From Klebsiella terrigena (lineage in GTDB: Bacteria > Pseudomonadota > Gammaproteobacteria > Enterobacterales > Enterobacteriaceae), in contig NZ_BJNO01000011.1 in NCBI RefSeq assembly GCF_006539725.1, forward strand, positions 62,001 through 126,000: 64,000 nt of DNA, given 5' to 3'. This document shows positions 45,421 to 54,995 of this stretch, in pieces. The first letter of the stretch is position 1. Each line of letters begins with the position of its first letter. A program made the translations under genes and the position numbers. The notes below the pieces were generated by a model. That model did not search any database, was not told the origin of the DNA, and saw only the letters and a program-made list of their open reading frames with translations.

Positions 45421-45606
45421 ATGCGATACCAGCCTTTAAATTCAATACCCATTTCACCTGAACCCAACGACCCGACGCCGGTGCCGGACCCGCGGCCTCG
45501 TCCGCATCCTTTACCCGATCCGCCGCCGGACGACGAACCGATTAAATTGTCGCATCAGAGGCGCAATTCTGCGAGGATACGCGCCTGCCAATTGCGCGCC
45601 CTTTAA
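45421..45606 (+). CDS. 61-aa proline-rich peptide between fnrS and dbpA
   Basis: ATG with a very good GGGAGAG site 5 nt upstream. The product begins MRYQPLNSIPISPEPNDP and contains a PDP/PRP-rich run (residues ~18-38) and a basic C-terminus (RRNSARIRACQLRAL). No signal or membrane segment. I do not know a function. The stop lies 15 bp before dbpA, so it may affect dbpA translation. Confidence 0.55.
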   Translation: MRYQPLNSIPISPEPNDPTPVPDPRPRPHPLPDPPPDDEPIKLSHQRRNSARIRACQLRAL

Positions 45607-45620
45607 CACGAGAAAAAATT

Positions 45621-46994
45621 GTGACCGCTTTTTCAACACTGAACGTTTTGCCCGCCGCCCAGCTCGATAACCTGAACGAGCTGGGATACCTTGCGATGAC
45701 CCCGGTCCAGGCGGCGGCTTTGCCGGCGATTCTGGCCGGTAAAGATGTGCGCGTGCAGGCAAAAACCGGCAGTGGAAAAACGGCCGCATTCGGCCTCGGC
45801 CTGCTCCAGCAGGTTGACGCCACGCTGTACAAGACGCAGTCTCTGGTCCTGTGCCCGACGCGCGAGCTGGCGGATCAGGTCGCCGGTGAGCTGCGTCGCC
45901 TGGCGCGCTTTCTGCCGAATATTAAAATTCTCACCCTCTGCGGGGGCCAGCCCTTTGGCGCCCAGCGTGATTCACTCCAGCACGCGCCGCACATTATCGT
46001 CGCCACGCCGGGACGCCTGCTCGATCACCTGCAGAAGGGCACCGTCTCGCTGGACGCGCTGCAGACGCTGGTGATGGACGAAGCGGATCGAATGCTCGAT
46101 ATGGGTTTCAGCGACGCCATTGATGAAGCGATTCGCTTTGCGCCCGCCGAGCGGCAGACGCTGCTGTTCTCCGCGACCTGGCCGGAGGCCATTGCGGCGA
46201 TTAGCGGACGCGTGCAGAACGACCCGCAAACCATCGAGATCGATTCCGTTGACGCGCTGCCGGCAATTGAACAGCAGTTCTTCGAAACCTCGCAGAAAGG
46301 CAAAATCGCGCTGCTGCAAAAGCTGCTCAGCCAGCACAAACCGGCCTCCTGCGTGGTGTTCTGTAATACCAAAAAGGATTGCCAGGCCGTTTGCGATTCG
46401 CTCAACGCTGCCGGGCAGAGCGCGCTGTCGCTGCATGGCGATCTCGAGCAGCGCGATCGCGACCAAACCCTGATCCGCTTTGCGAACGGCAGCTCGCGCG
46501 TGCTGGTCGCAACCGACGTGGCGGCCCGCGGTCTCGATATTAAATCCCTGGAGCTGGTGATTAACTACGAGCTGGCCTGGGATCCGGAAGTTCACGTTCA
46601 CCGCATCGGCCGTACCGCACGCGCCGGCGCAAGCGGGCTGGCGATCAGCCTTTGCGCGCCGGAAGAGGCCCAGCGCGCCAATATTCTGGCGGAAATGCTG
46701 CAGCTGAAGCTGAACTGGATGAACGCGCCGACCGGCGGCACGATCGTACCGCTGGAAGCCGAAATGACGACCCTGTGCATTGACGGCGGTAAGAAGGCCA
46801 AAATGCGCGCAGGGGACGTACTGGGTGCGCTGACCGGAGATTTGGGATTCGATGGCGCCGATATCGGCAAGATCAACGTTCATCCGGCGCACGTCTACGT
46901 GGCGCTGCGCCAGGGCGTGGCCAACAAAGCGTTTAAGCTGCTGCAGAACGGCAAGATTAAGGGCAAGAACTGCCGGGTTCGTTTGCTGAAATAG
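45621..46994 (+). CDS. dbpA: DbpA, 23S rRNA-specific DEAD-box helicase
   Basis: 457 residues, GTG start at 45621. Q motif (DNLNELGYLAMTPVQ), Walker A VQAKTGSGKT, DEAD (VMDEADRMLD), SAT, then the C-terminal RNA-recognition domain (about residues 380-457) that binds hairpin 92 of 23S rRNA. Involved in 50S assembly. Confidence 0.96.
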   Translation: MTAFSTLNVLPAAQLDNLNELGYLAMTPVQAAALPAILAGKDVRVQAKTGSGKTAAFGLGLLQQVDATLYKTQSLVLCPTRELADQVAGELRRLARFLPNIKILTLCGGQPFGAQRDSLQHAPHIIVATPGRLLDHLQKGTVSLDALQTLVMDEADRMLDMGFSDAIDEAIRFAPAERQTLLFSATWPEAIAAISGRVQNDPQTIEIDSVDALPAIEQQFFETSQKGKIALLQKLLSQHKPASCVVFCNTKKDCQAVCDSLNAAGQSALSLHGDLEQRDRDQTLIRFANGSSRVLVATDVAARGLDIKSLELVINYELAWDPEVHVHRIGRTARAGASGLAISLCAPEEAQRANILAEMLQLKLNWMNAPTGGTIVPLEAEMTTLCIDGGKKAKMRAGDVLGALTGDLGFDGADIGKINVHPAHVYVALRQGVANKAFKLLQNGKIKGKNCRVRLLK

Positions 46995-47006
46995 AGTAGG
47001 CAAGAG

Positions 47007-47032
47007 CGTCTCAGCCACCGCGCTGAGACGCC
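47007..47032. terminator. Bidirectional-looking hairpin between dbpA and ttcA
   Basis: GCGTCTCAG at 47007-47015 and CTGAGACGC at 47024-47032 form a perfect 9-bp stem with an 8-nt loop between two convergent stops. T-runs are poor, so the efficiency is unclear. Confidence 0.6.
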
Positions 47033-47042
47033 TGTTGGCGGT

Positions 47043-47978
47043 TTACTTCACTTCCACCACGTTCAGCCGCAGCTCGTCCAGCTGAGCATCATCCTCTTCC
47101 GGCTGCCAGCCGGCAGGCTGAAGCGGGATCTCTTCGCGATCGAACGCGAGGTCGCCGCCGTCAACCACGTCAGAACCGTGGGTAATTCCTTTAAAGTCAA
47201 ACAGGCTGACGTCGCTAAGGTGCGACGGCACGACGTTCTGCATGGCGCTGAACATGGTCTCGATGCGCCCCGGATAGCGTTTATCCCAGTCGCGCAGCAT
47301 GTCGCCGATCACCTGACGCTGCAGGTTAGGCTGAGAGCCGCAGAGGTTGCATGGGATAATTGGGAAACCCTTCGCCTGCGAGAAGCGCTCGATATCCTTT
47401 TCACGGCAGTAGGCCAGCGGGCGGATAACGATATGCTTACCGTCGTCGCTCATCAGCTTCGGCGGCATGCCTTTCATCTTGCCGCCGTAGAACATATTGA
47501 GGAACAGCGTCTGCAGGATGTCGTCGCGGTGGTGGCCGAGGGCGATTTTAGTCGCGCCGAGTTCGGTGGCCGTACGATAGAGGATCCCGCGACGCAGGCG
47601 CGAACAGAGCGAACAGGTGGTTTTGCCCTCAGGAATCTTCTCTTTGACGATCCCGTAGGTGTTCTCTTCGACAATCTTATACTCGACGCCGAGCTGCTGC
47701 AGGTACTCAGGCAGAATGTGCTCAGGGAAGCCGGGCTGTTTCTGGTCGAGGTTTACCGCGATCAGAGAGAAAGAGATGGGGGCGCTTTTTTGTAAGCTGC
47801 GCAGGATTTCCAGCATGGTGTAGCTGTCCTTCCCGCCGGAAAGGCAAACCATAATCCGGTCGCCGTCTTCAATCATATTGAAATCGGCAATGGCTTCGCC
47901 GACGTTGCGGCGCAGGCGCTTCTGCAACTTGTCGATGTTGTACTTCTCTTTCTTTGTAACTTGCTGAATATCAAGCAT
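47043..47978 (-). CDS. ttcA: TtcA, tRNA 2-thiocytidine(32) synthetase
   Basis: 311 residues from ATG 47978. PP-loop [12 protein letters not shown] (~residue 55), and two Cys-X2-Cys pairs (CSLCSRLRR and CNLCGSQPN) that hold the Fe-S cluster and persulfide. Thiolates C32 of tRNAs. Codons ~9-17 match the Rac prophage attachment site of E. coli, and the first residues MLDIQQVT differ from E. coli's, consistent with integration history. Confidence 0.95.
   Translation of the reverse strand: MLDIQQVTKKEKYNIDKLQKRLRRNVGEAIADFNMIEDGDRIMVCLSGGKDSYTMLEILRSLQKSAPISFSLIAVNLDQKQPGFPEHILPEYLQQLGVEYKIVEENTYGIVKEKIPEGKTTCSLCSRLRRGILYRTATELGATKIALGHHRDDILQTLFLNMFYGGKMKGMPPKLMSDDGKHIVIRPLAYCREKDIERFSQAKGFPIIPCNLCGSQPNLQRQVIGDMLRDWDKRYPGRIETMFSAMQNVVPSHLSDVSLFDFKGITHGSDVVDGGDLAFDREEIPLQPAGWQPEEDDAQLDELRLNVVEVK
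47929..47954. other. Rac-type phage attachment site within ttcA
   Basis: On the plus strand ttgtcgatgttgtacttc... (26 bp) corresponds base by base, with a few changes, to the Rac attachment core, which in E. coli overlaps the ttcA codons KKEQYNLNK (here KKEKYNIDK). No second copy was seen further right. Confidence 0.55.
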
Positions 47979-48027
47979 TATTAACGTTCTCTGAAACAAA
48001 AAGGGGCAGATAAGGGGCAAGGTTAAA

Positions 48028-48465
48028 TCACAGTTCAAGCCTGGCGTTGAGCATCGTTACCCGATCGCCATTCATTTCTTCAATTCATGTACTGTAGACT
48101 TCGTAAACCATTTTCGCGTTTTCATGCCCCATCTGGTTAGCAATAAAAGATGGGTTAGCACCGGCTGATAGCAACCAACAGGCAAAAGTATGTCGCGTAT
48201 GGTACGGATTCCGACGCCGAATGCCAGCGCGTTTTACTGCGGCTTCCCATCTACGACCAATACTGCGGTGAGAGTAGCAGGGCTTCTGCTGCTCATTCCG
48301 CTTTCCAGGGATTAAAACAACGCGCAGATCCTGGGGATCGCTGGCGCCATACTCCCTGTAGTGAAAGCCTTGTCGGTAACGTTCAATCTGCCGGGCTTCA
48401 GTGCCAGCCCACGCCTTCAGAACCTGTCTAACCATCCGCTCTTCATTAAAAACGATCTGCGCCAT
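48028..48465 (-). pseudogene. Rac-type tyrosine recombinase, broken C-terminal part
   Basis: Reading leftward from 48465, the catalytic C-terminus of a phage integrase is clear: NPYHTRHTFACWLLSAGANP and QMGHENAKMVYEVYS (the His and Arg of the active site and the tyrosine helix). A TGA then replaces a Trp codon (..YST-stop-IEEMNGDR..) and the frame runs on to a natural stop at 48028. The N-terminal two thirds are missing. Same side and orientation as intR beside ttcA in E. coli. Confidence 0.88.
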
Positions 48466-49765
48466 TTAAATCTTACTGATGGCTTCCGGGTTACATGCTG
48501 CCCCTGATGCCCGCGCGCGATCGTCATCTGGCCTGCCTTTAGCAACAGACACGGACCAACCAGCTTATGCGCTACCGAGTATCGGTGACGTGCATATTGA
48601 ACGTGGCAGGCCGGCGCCACTTTCACGGTACGGTATTAGTTGCATTCATAAGAAATCGATTTCATCGTAGAAATTATCTTGCTATACAGTGCGCTTGTTT
48701 TTATATGATATTGATATTTATACATATAATATAATCATGGTGATCCGCGTCACGATTATGTATTTTTATTTGTGAAACCGATTTCCTTTGGTGGGATATC
48801 GATTTATATTATTTCAAATAGTAGGGAAGAAGGTGCGTGTAAAAGGGTCAAGATGATGTCCTGCTGTTCTGGCGGAGTGTTTACACGTATGCAGGTTAAA
48901 AAAACTTGATATCGTTGTAGCGGTGTCATCCCTCAGGAAAGGTATTTTCTGGCGAGACGGTTTTTCGATTTATCAGCACCTGGCTGAATTTTACGAAAGT
49001 TTTCGTGAAGCATGAATGCTGCCATTTAATATTAGTTCAGGGCCGGTAACCCTATCTATTTCAGTGGGCACCGGCGCCAACTAAGGCAAACAGTACTCTT
49101 TATCTCGGCTGGAGCACGGCTTTAATTTGCTTAATATACGCGAAAGAACGATGCCACAGGCTGAAAAAGATTTTTAAGATAAAACTACCAGGGCAGGCCC
49201 TCAGGGAGTTGCAAGGCCTTTTGCGGTTTTAATTCCAGTCATTGTTATTATGCTGACTTTGCATCTGCTAAATGAACTGTAGCCATCGGGTTGCGATGCG
49301 CTGCAAAATTTTTGTGCGACATCGCAGGATATATCGCGACTGGTATAGCTGCTGCAATCCCATTAACTCAGTGCAAATAAAGGTGCGCAGTGAAATTCGC
49401 GCAAGCTGGCGTTACCCAATAAAGCAAAGCATGCGGCAGTGTCAAAATGGCTGGGATAATAGCCCGCTAAAGTGCTTCTGGCGAATAGCCGTTCCGGCCT
49501 GGTAAAAGTATGTGTACAGATTTCCCGCGGGGAATACACCGACAAAATGCCACTGCTGGTAATGGATTAATCCCGGAAACTATCCGTTAAGAATGAATGT
49601 TTATTAATTTTTTTTATTTGTTTTTTATCCAAAAACACCAGGACCAATTTGTGAGCAAGTGGCGGTATTGAGAGCGATATATTCAGCTCGTCATGACGCA
49701 ACAACAATGAACACAGCATTTACAGGAACCTGGACCATAACAATCATACCAGAGTGGATTATCCT
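48466..49765. other. AT-rich, apparently non-coding remnant DNA
   Basis: 1.3 kb without a supportable gene and much poorer in G+C than the flanks, especially 48660-48800 and 49560-49640. Short frames exist but have no ribosome site or recognisable motif. This is what remains of the Rac-site insertion plus the promoter region of the autotransporter. Confidence 0.5.
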
Positions 49766-52435
49766 ATGAAGCGTAACGTATTAGCTAATTCTGTAAGACT
49801 TGCCATTCTCTCCACGCCGGTCATTATCACCGGGCTTATTACCTCCGTTCAGGCAGCCGGTCCCTGTAATTCAGCCGACGCGATGACCTATGTCTGCTCC
49901 GGGAGTGAAGCGAATGGTATAGACCTGACCGGGTCATCGCTGAATGTCTCCACAACGCCCGGATTTGGTGTCGATACTACGGATGTGCACGCTCTCGAGC
50001 TTACCAACAGTGGGGGGGACCTGATATTTAAGGATGAGAATCAGTCGAAGATTGTCGGCGGTGAGATCGGGATTAGCGCCATTAATGATAATAGCGCCAC
50101 GAACATGATGGTTAGCACCAGTGGTCATGTCAACGGTGGGTCCTACGCGGTTTCTGCCCAAAATAATGGCTCCGGGGCGACCGTCATCACAACAACAGGC
50201 ACTATCAACAGCGGAAACGTCGGGCTTAATGTCGTCAATGGCAGCAACACCACGGGATTAACGATTACCACCAATAACGAGTTCGGCGTCGGGAAGGATG
50301 CGATTAATGCCGCGAACAATGGCTCCGGGGCGACCGTCATTACAACAACAGGCACTATTAACAGCGGAAACGTGGGGATTAATGTCGTTAATGGCAGTAA
50401 CACCACGGGATTAACGATTGCCGCTGATTCCACGTTCGGCGTCGGGGCGGACGGGATTAATGCCACCAACAATGGCACCGGGGTGACCGCCATTACCACA
50501 TTAGGCAATATCAGCAGCGGCAGGCACGGGATTTATGCCAATAACGATACCACCGCTACGGACATGACGATTAAAGCCAGCGGTAATATCGGTGTGGGAG
50601 GGGACGGGATTAATACCATGAATAATGGCACCGGGATGACCGACATCACCGCATCCGGCGCAGTCTCCGGGGCGCATGGGATTTATGCCGTTAATGGCAG
50701 TAACGCCACGGATATGACGATTAACGTCAGCGGTGATATCGCAAGCTGGGGGAACGGAATTTATGCTGAGAACAATGGCGACGGGCCGACCTCCATCACC
50801 AACACCGGCAAGATTGAAGCTCCCTCTTATGGCAACGCCATTATTACCCAGGGTAGAACCAGCACCATCACCAATGCTGGCCGCATTACCGGTAAAGTTC
50901 AGCTCGGAAACGAAGGAAATACCGTCACCAATGCCATCGAAGGTACGTGGGACATGTCAGGCGACACGAGCGACTTCGGTACAGGTGCTAACGCCCTTGT
51001 TAACGCGGGTATCCTGATGACTGCCAGCGGCGCTTCCAGTGACGGCGTGCAGACCACCACGCTTAACCAGGTCGGTACGCTCACTAACTCCGGTAGCCTG
51101 ACCATGGCGAACGAACGCGCCGGCGATACCACCGTTATTAACGGCAACTACGTTGGCAATGGCGGCACGCTGACGTTTGATACCGTACTGGGTGACGACA
51201 GTTCGGTAACGGATAAGCTGATCGTTAACGGCAATACCTCCGGTACCTCTTCTGTCCTGTTTAACAATATCGGCGGCAGCGGAGCGCAGACCCTGAATGG
51301 TATCGAGATTATTTCGGTCAATGGTCAATCCGACGGCGTCTTTATCCAGGATGGTCGTATTGCAGCAGGGGCCTACGATTACTCACTGGTGCGCGGCAAG
51401 GGCAGTAACGCCAGCAACTGGTACCTGAATAGCTGGCAAGATCAGGGTAATACTACTCAGGTGCTGCGTCCGGAATCCGGTGCCTATGCTGCCAATTTAG
51501 CGGCAGCCAACAACCTGTTCACCACGCGTCTTCACGACCTTATCGGGGAAACGCAGTACACCGACGCCCTGACTGGCGAGAAGAAAGTGACCAGCATGTG
51601 GCTGCGCAATGAAGGAGGCCATAACCGTTCACGGGACAGCAGTGGTCAACTGAAAACGCAGGCTAACCGCTACGTTCTGCAGATCGGAGGGGAGATTGTC
51701 CAGTGGAGCTCGAACGGCGATGACCTTTACCATCTCGGGGTTATGGCAGGCTATGCGAACAGCAAAAGTAACACGATATCGAATGCCAATGGCTACCGTG
51801 CAGATGGTTCGATCAATGGCTACAGCACTGGCGTGTACGGTACCTGGTATGCCAACAAAACGGACAAGACCGGGGCGTATGTAGGCACCTGGGCACAGTA
51901 CAGCTGGTTTAAAAACCGGGTGACTGGTGAAGGGATGAGCAGTGAAGCCTATGACTCGCAGGGTTTCACCGCGTCAGTGGAAAGCGGTTATACCTTCCGT
52001 TTGGGGCAGGCTGAAGACGGCCTACAGTCGTACTTCATCCAGCCTAAAGCCGCGCTGACCTGGATGGGCGTGAAGGCCGATAAACACACAGAGCTAAACG
52101 GTACGGAAGTCGCCGGAGAAGGGGATGGTAATGTCCAGACCAGTCTGGGTGCGAAAACTTACATCAGCAATACCACAAAAATCGATGATGGTAAGGAGAG
52201 TACCTTCCAACCGTTCGCGGAAGTGAACTGGCTGCATAACACCCATGACTTTGCCAGTCGTATGGATGGTGTCGTGGTGAAACAGAATGGCGCAAAGAAT
52301 ATTGCTGAGTTGAAAATGGGAGTAGAAGGTCAGCTCAATAAGCAGTTTGGTCTTTGGGGTAACGTCGCTCAGCAGCTTGGCGACAAGGGGTACAGCGATA
52401 CATCCGCGACGCTAGGGGGAAAGTACAGTTTCTGA
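49766..52435 (+). CDS. Autotransporter adhesin-like protein with repeat passenger
   Basis: 889 residues from ATG 49766. Signal peptide (~1-31, ending VQAAG), passenger ~32-590 rich in Thr/Asn/Gly with 51-residue repeats (NNGSGATVITTTGTINSGN type), then a C-terminal beta-barrel of about 280 residues with WLRNEGGHNRS and GVYGTWY, ending LGGKYSF with the terminal Phe needed for outer-membrane insertion. Type Va secretion. A pair of Cys residues (PCNSADAMTYVC) lies near the start. The lower GC and position in the Rac site suggest transfer. Confidence 0.9.
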   Translation: MKRNVLANSVRLAILSTPVIITGLITSVQAAGPCNSADAMTYVCSGSEANGIDLTGSSLNVSTTPGFGVDTTDVHALELTNSGGDLIFKDENQSKIVGGEIGISAINDNSATNMMVSTSGHVNGGSYAVSAQNNGSGATVITTTGTINSGNVGLNVVNGSNTTGLTITTNNEFGVGKDAINAANNGSGATVITTTGTINSGNVGINVVNGSNTTGLTIAADSTFGVGADGINATNNGTGVTAITTLGNISSGRHGIYANNDTTATDMTIKASGNIGVGGDGINTMNNGTGMTDITASGAVSGAHGIYAVNGSNATDMTINVSGDIASWGNGIYAENNGDGPTSITNTGKIEAPSYGNAIITQGRTSTITNAGRITGKVQLGNEGNTVTNAIEGTWDMSGDTSDFGTGANALVNAGILMTASGASSDGVQTTTLNQVGTLTNSGSLTMANERAGDTTVINGNYVGNGGTLTFDTVLGDDSSVTDKLIVNGNTSGTSSVLFNNIGGSGAQTLNGIEIISVNGQSDGVFIQDGRIAAGAYDYSLVRGKGSNASNWYLNSWQDQGNTTQVLRPESGAYAANLAAANNLFTTRLHDLIGETQYTDALTGEKKVTSMWLRNEGGHNRSRDSSGQLKTQANRYVLQIGGEIVQWSSNGDDLYHLGVMAGYANSKSNTISNANGYRADGSINGYSTGVYGTWYANKTDKTGAYVGTWAQYSWFKNRVTGEGMSSEAYDSQGFTASVESGYTFRLGQAEDGLQSYFIQPKAALTWMGVKADKHTELNGTEVAGEGDGNVQTSLGAKTYISNTTKIDDGKESTFQPFAEVNWLHNTHDFASRMDGVVVKQNGAKNIAELKMGVEGQLNKQFGLWGNVAQQLGDKGYSDTSATLGGKYSF
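50168..50776 (+). repeat. 153-bp tandem repeat in the passenger domain
   Basis: The marker AATGGC(T/A)CCGGGG recurs at 50168, 50321, 50474 and 50627, and AATGGCGACGGG at 50777: period 153 bp (51 residues), the last 150. The first two units are nearly identical (differing at scattered bases such as ATCACAAC/ATTACAAC). Later units diverge. Confidence 0.85.
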
Positions 52436-52608
52436 TAGTACAGAGGCTGGATAGCAGAAGGGACCCTGTACAGGCTCTGTCGCATAAGCGCGAGCCTGTC
52501 ACTCATCCTGTATCACTTATGGCACCTGACGTCGGAGTATCAGTCTGTGGCGTGTAGGGTACGGATTCACCAGCACAGTTAAGAGCGTTTCATCGGCGAA
52601 GGATTAAG

Positions 52609-52636
52609 ATAAAAAGCCCGCACCGGTGGCGGGCTT
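52609..52636 (-). terminator. uspF terminator
   Basis: Minus strand: GCCCGCC-ACCGGT-GCGGGC followed by TTTTTATC, just after the uspF stop. It also lies convergent to the autotransporter. Confidence 0.8.
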
Positions 52637-52642
52637 GCGAGG

Positions 52643-53077
52643 TTAGCGAACAACCAGTACGGAGCACTCAGCGTGACGCACGACTGCCGCGGCGTTAGAG
52701 CCAAGCAGGTAAGTCGTGATATCCGGGCGGTGCGAGGCGATGATGACGAGATCTGCCGGCAGCGACTTCGCCAGCCCCAGAATGTTGTCCTTCGGCGAAC
52801 CTTCGGCAATATGGAAATGCACCCGGTCTTCAGGGATGGCAAACTGCTTCACCACCTCTTTCAGCCGCTTTTCGGAATCCGCCTTGAACTCATCCATCGG
52901 CGGCATCTCTGCGGTATAGGCCATGCCCAGCGAGGCATAATAGGGAAGAGAGGGGATCACGGTCAGAAAGTGGACTTCGGCATCATCAATCCGTGCTTCG
53001 GCTTCAACGTGGCTGATAACGCGTTGAGTTAATTCTGTATCAGAAATATCTATGGGTACAAGAATTATTCTGGTCAT
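52643..53077 (-). CDS. uspF: UspF, universal stress protein
   Basis: 144 residues with the Usp fold and ATP-binding GSPKDNI and [19 protein letters not shown] at the C-terminus. Matches E. coli UspF (YnaF), including [16 protein letters not shown] ribosome site. Linked to fimbriae/adhesion and stress survival in E. coli. In K-12 this gene flanks the other end of Rac. Confidence 0.95.
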   Translation of the reverse strand: MTRIILVPIDISDTELTQRVISHVEAEARIDDAEVHFLTVIPSLPYYASLGMAYTAEMPPMDEFKADSEKRLKEVVKQFAIPEDRVHFHIAEGSPKDNILGLAKSLPADLVIIASHRPDITTYLLGSNAAAVVRHAECSVLVVR

Positions 53078-53158
53078 AAAACCTCCTGTTTAATTAACCT
53101 TTAAAAGTGTACGACATTCAGGGGCAATATGTACAATGACCAGGGTCACACTTTGGCT

Positions 53159-53371
53159 TCAGACCGCGGCACGTTCGGTAAATTTACCTTTGATAACCCC
53201 GTCATAAAAACGACCTTTTGAAACGACCTGCAGAAAGTTGTGAAACACCCGCGGTGGAACGTCGCAGTACTGTAGCGTTTTATTGTCACGAAAGCGTATT
53301 TCAAGGATGCCGGAGGCTTCGTCGTAGGCGACGGAGCTAATTCGTGATGATTTTACGGGATGATGATGCAT
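53159..53371 (-). CDS. KTSC-domain protein
   Basis: 70 residues covering the whole KTSC domain (SSRISSVAYDEASGILEIRF, ~residues 8-27; ending GRFYDGVIKGKFTE). The family is reported from phage lysyl-tRNA-like contexts and as a stand-alone domain, with no proven function. AAGGA ribosome site. Confidence 0.85.
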   Translation of the reverse strand: MHHHPVKSSRISSVAYDEASGILEIRFRDNKTLQYCDVPPRVFHNFLQVVSKGRFYDGVIKGKFTERAAV

Positions 53372-53516
53372 TGCTGGCGTCCTTTACGAGCGGTCTTTTA
53401 AGCAATATATCATCCACTGGACGACTATTTTAACGCAACAGGTATATTGTTTTGATTTGGTTAAAATGTCGGCAGAAAGAGGGGCGCAGGCCCGCTGTCG
53501 CCAGCGGGCCACGGCA

Positions 53517-54635
53517 TCAGAACTGGTAAACCAGGCCTAGCGCCACGACGTCATCGGTGCCGATGCCGTTGTTTGCATAGAAGCTATCGTCTTCGTCCAG
53601 CAGGTTGATTTTGTAATCAACGTAGGTGGACATATTGCGGTTAAAGTAATAGGTCGCGCCGATATCGGCATATTTCACCAGATCCTTGTCGCCGTCGGTG
53701 TTGTTCAGGTCTTTCCCTTTCGACATCAGGAAAGAGACCGCCGGGCGCAGGCCAAAGTCGAACTGGTACTGAGCGGTGACTTCAAAGTTCTGCGTCTTGT
53801 TGGCGATCGTGCCGCTCTGGTTGCCGTAAGGGGTCATGTTGCGGGTTTCAGAGTACATGGTGGCCAGATAGATATTGTTGGCGTCATATTTCAGGCCGGT
53901 GGTCCAGGCGTCGGCCTTATCGCCGCCGGCGGTCGAGCGGTGAGTCTGCTCGTTGGTACGGTCGGAGCTGGAGTACGCCGCGCCGAAGCTGACGCCCATG
54001 CCCAGATCGTAGGTCGAAGAGATACCGAAGCCGTCGCCGTTGGCGTTTTTAACCGAGCGGTCGCCGCCGTTGCCGGTGCCTTGCTGCTCGTTTGACACCT
54101 GGTTTTCGTTCGCGCCCTGATACTGCAGCGCGAAGTTCAGGCCGTTCACCAGACCGAAGAAGTCGCTATTGCGATAGGTTGCCACGCCGTTAGCGCGGTT
54201 GGTCATAAAGTTGTCGGCCTTCGACCAGGTGTCGCCGCCGAACTCCGGCAGCATGTCGGTCCAGCCTTCAATGTCGTACAGTACGCCGTAGTTGCGGCCA
54301 TAGTCGAACGAACCGTAGTCGCCGAATTTCAGACCGGCGAATGCCAGACGGGTCCAGGCGTTATTGGTATCGGATTCGCTATTATTGGCCTGAACGTTAT
54401 ATTCCCACTGGCCGTAGCCGGTCAGCAGATCGTTAATCTGAGTTTCGCCTTTAAAGCCGAGGCGGATATAGCTCATATCGCCATCAGAGTTAGTATCATC
54501 GGAGAAATAATGTAAACCATCTACTTTACCGTAGAGGTCTAACTTATTGCCGTCTTTGTTATAAATTTCGGCGGAGTGAGCAGCGCCAGCAGCTAATAAT
54601 GCCGGAATAACGAGGGCCAGTACTTTTCTTTTCAT
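53517..54635 (-). CDS. ompN: OmpN, general porin of the OmpC/OmpF family
   Basis: 372 residues: signal peptide to GAAHS (residue ~21), mature start [26 protein letters not shown] in loop 3, and terminal Phe (GLVYQF). Trimeric 16-strand porin. The E. coli gene is ompN, with micC and ydbK beside it as here. Usually poorly expressed. Confidence 0.92.
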   Translation of the reverse strand: MKRKVLALVIPALLAAGAAHSAEIYNKDGNKLDLYGKVDGLHYFSDDTNSDGDMSYIRLGFKGETQINDLLTGYGQWEYNVQANNSESDTNNAWTRLAFAGLKFGDYGSFDYGRNYGVLYDIEGWTDMLPEFGGDTWSKADNFMTNRANGVATYRNSDFFGLVNGLNFALQYQGANENQVSNEQQGTGNGGDRSVKNANGDGFGISSTYDLGMGVSFGAAYSSSDRTNEQTHRSTAGGDKADAWTTGLKYDANNIYLATMYSETRNMTPYGNQSGTIANKTQNFEVTAQYQFDFGLRPAVSFLMSKGKDLNNTDGDKDLVKYADIGATYYFNRNMSTYVDYKINLLDEDDSFYANNGIGTDDVVALGLVYQF

Positions 54636-54855
54636 TTAGATATTCCTTTAATGTTTTTGTTTTGACTTCCTGCGAGGAAGTAAACTCATGCTAAATGAAG
54701 GCTGTTAAATCCGGGTAAGTATCAATTGTTACGATATAAGTAAAATCTAAAATAAATAATACCGTTGTTACGGCAATAGCTTTGGTGAATATGTCAAGGA
54801 AATACATATAAAATAAAAATTATACGGCGGAAAATTAATGGGATATTATTCGCGC

Positions 54856-54969
54856 GTTATATGCCTTTGTTTATTGTCAGCCGCATTTTTGCTGCCGCAG
54901 CTCGCTGTCCTCTTACGGGCTATTTAAACGGTAAAATGACAAGCCCGAATATCTATTCGGGCTTTTTTT
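54856..54969 (+). ncRNA. micC: MicC, sRNA repressor of OmpC
   Basis: Begins GTTATATGCCTTTGTTTATTG, the conserved 5' end that pairs with the ompC leader in E. coli, and ends in the terminator AGCCCGAATATCTATTCGGGCT with seven Ts (54963-54969). Location between ompN and nifJ matches E. coli. The middle part differs from E. coli. Confidence 0.92.
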
Positions 54970-54995
54970 ATGGCAACGCTCAGGCGCGGTACAAA

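Noticed and set aside
48417-48626. Minus-strand frame upstream of the integrase remnant
   Set aside because: No motif for excisionase or other phage genes could be recognised; probably part of the decayed element.
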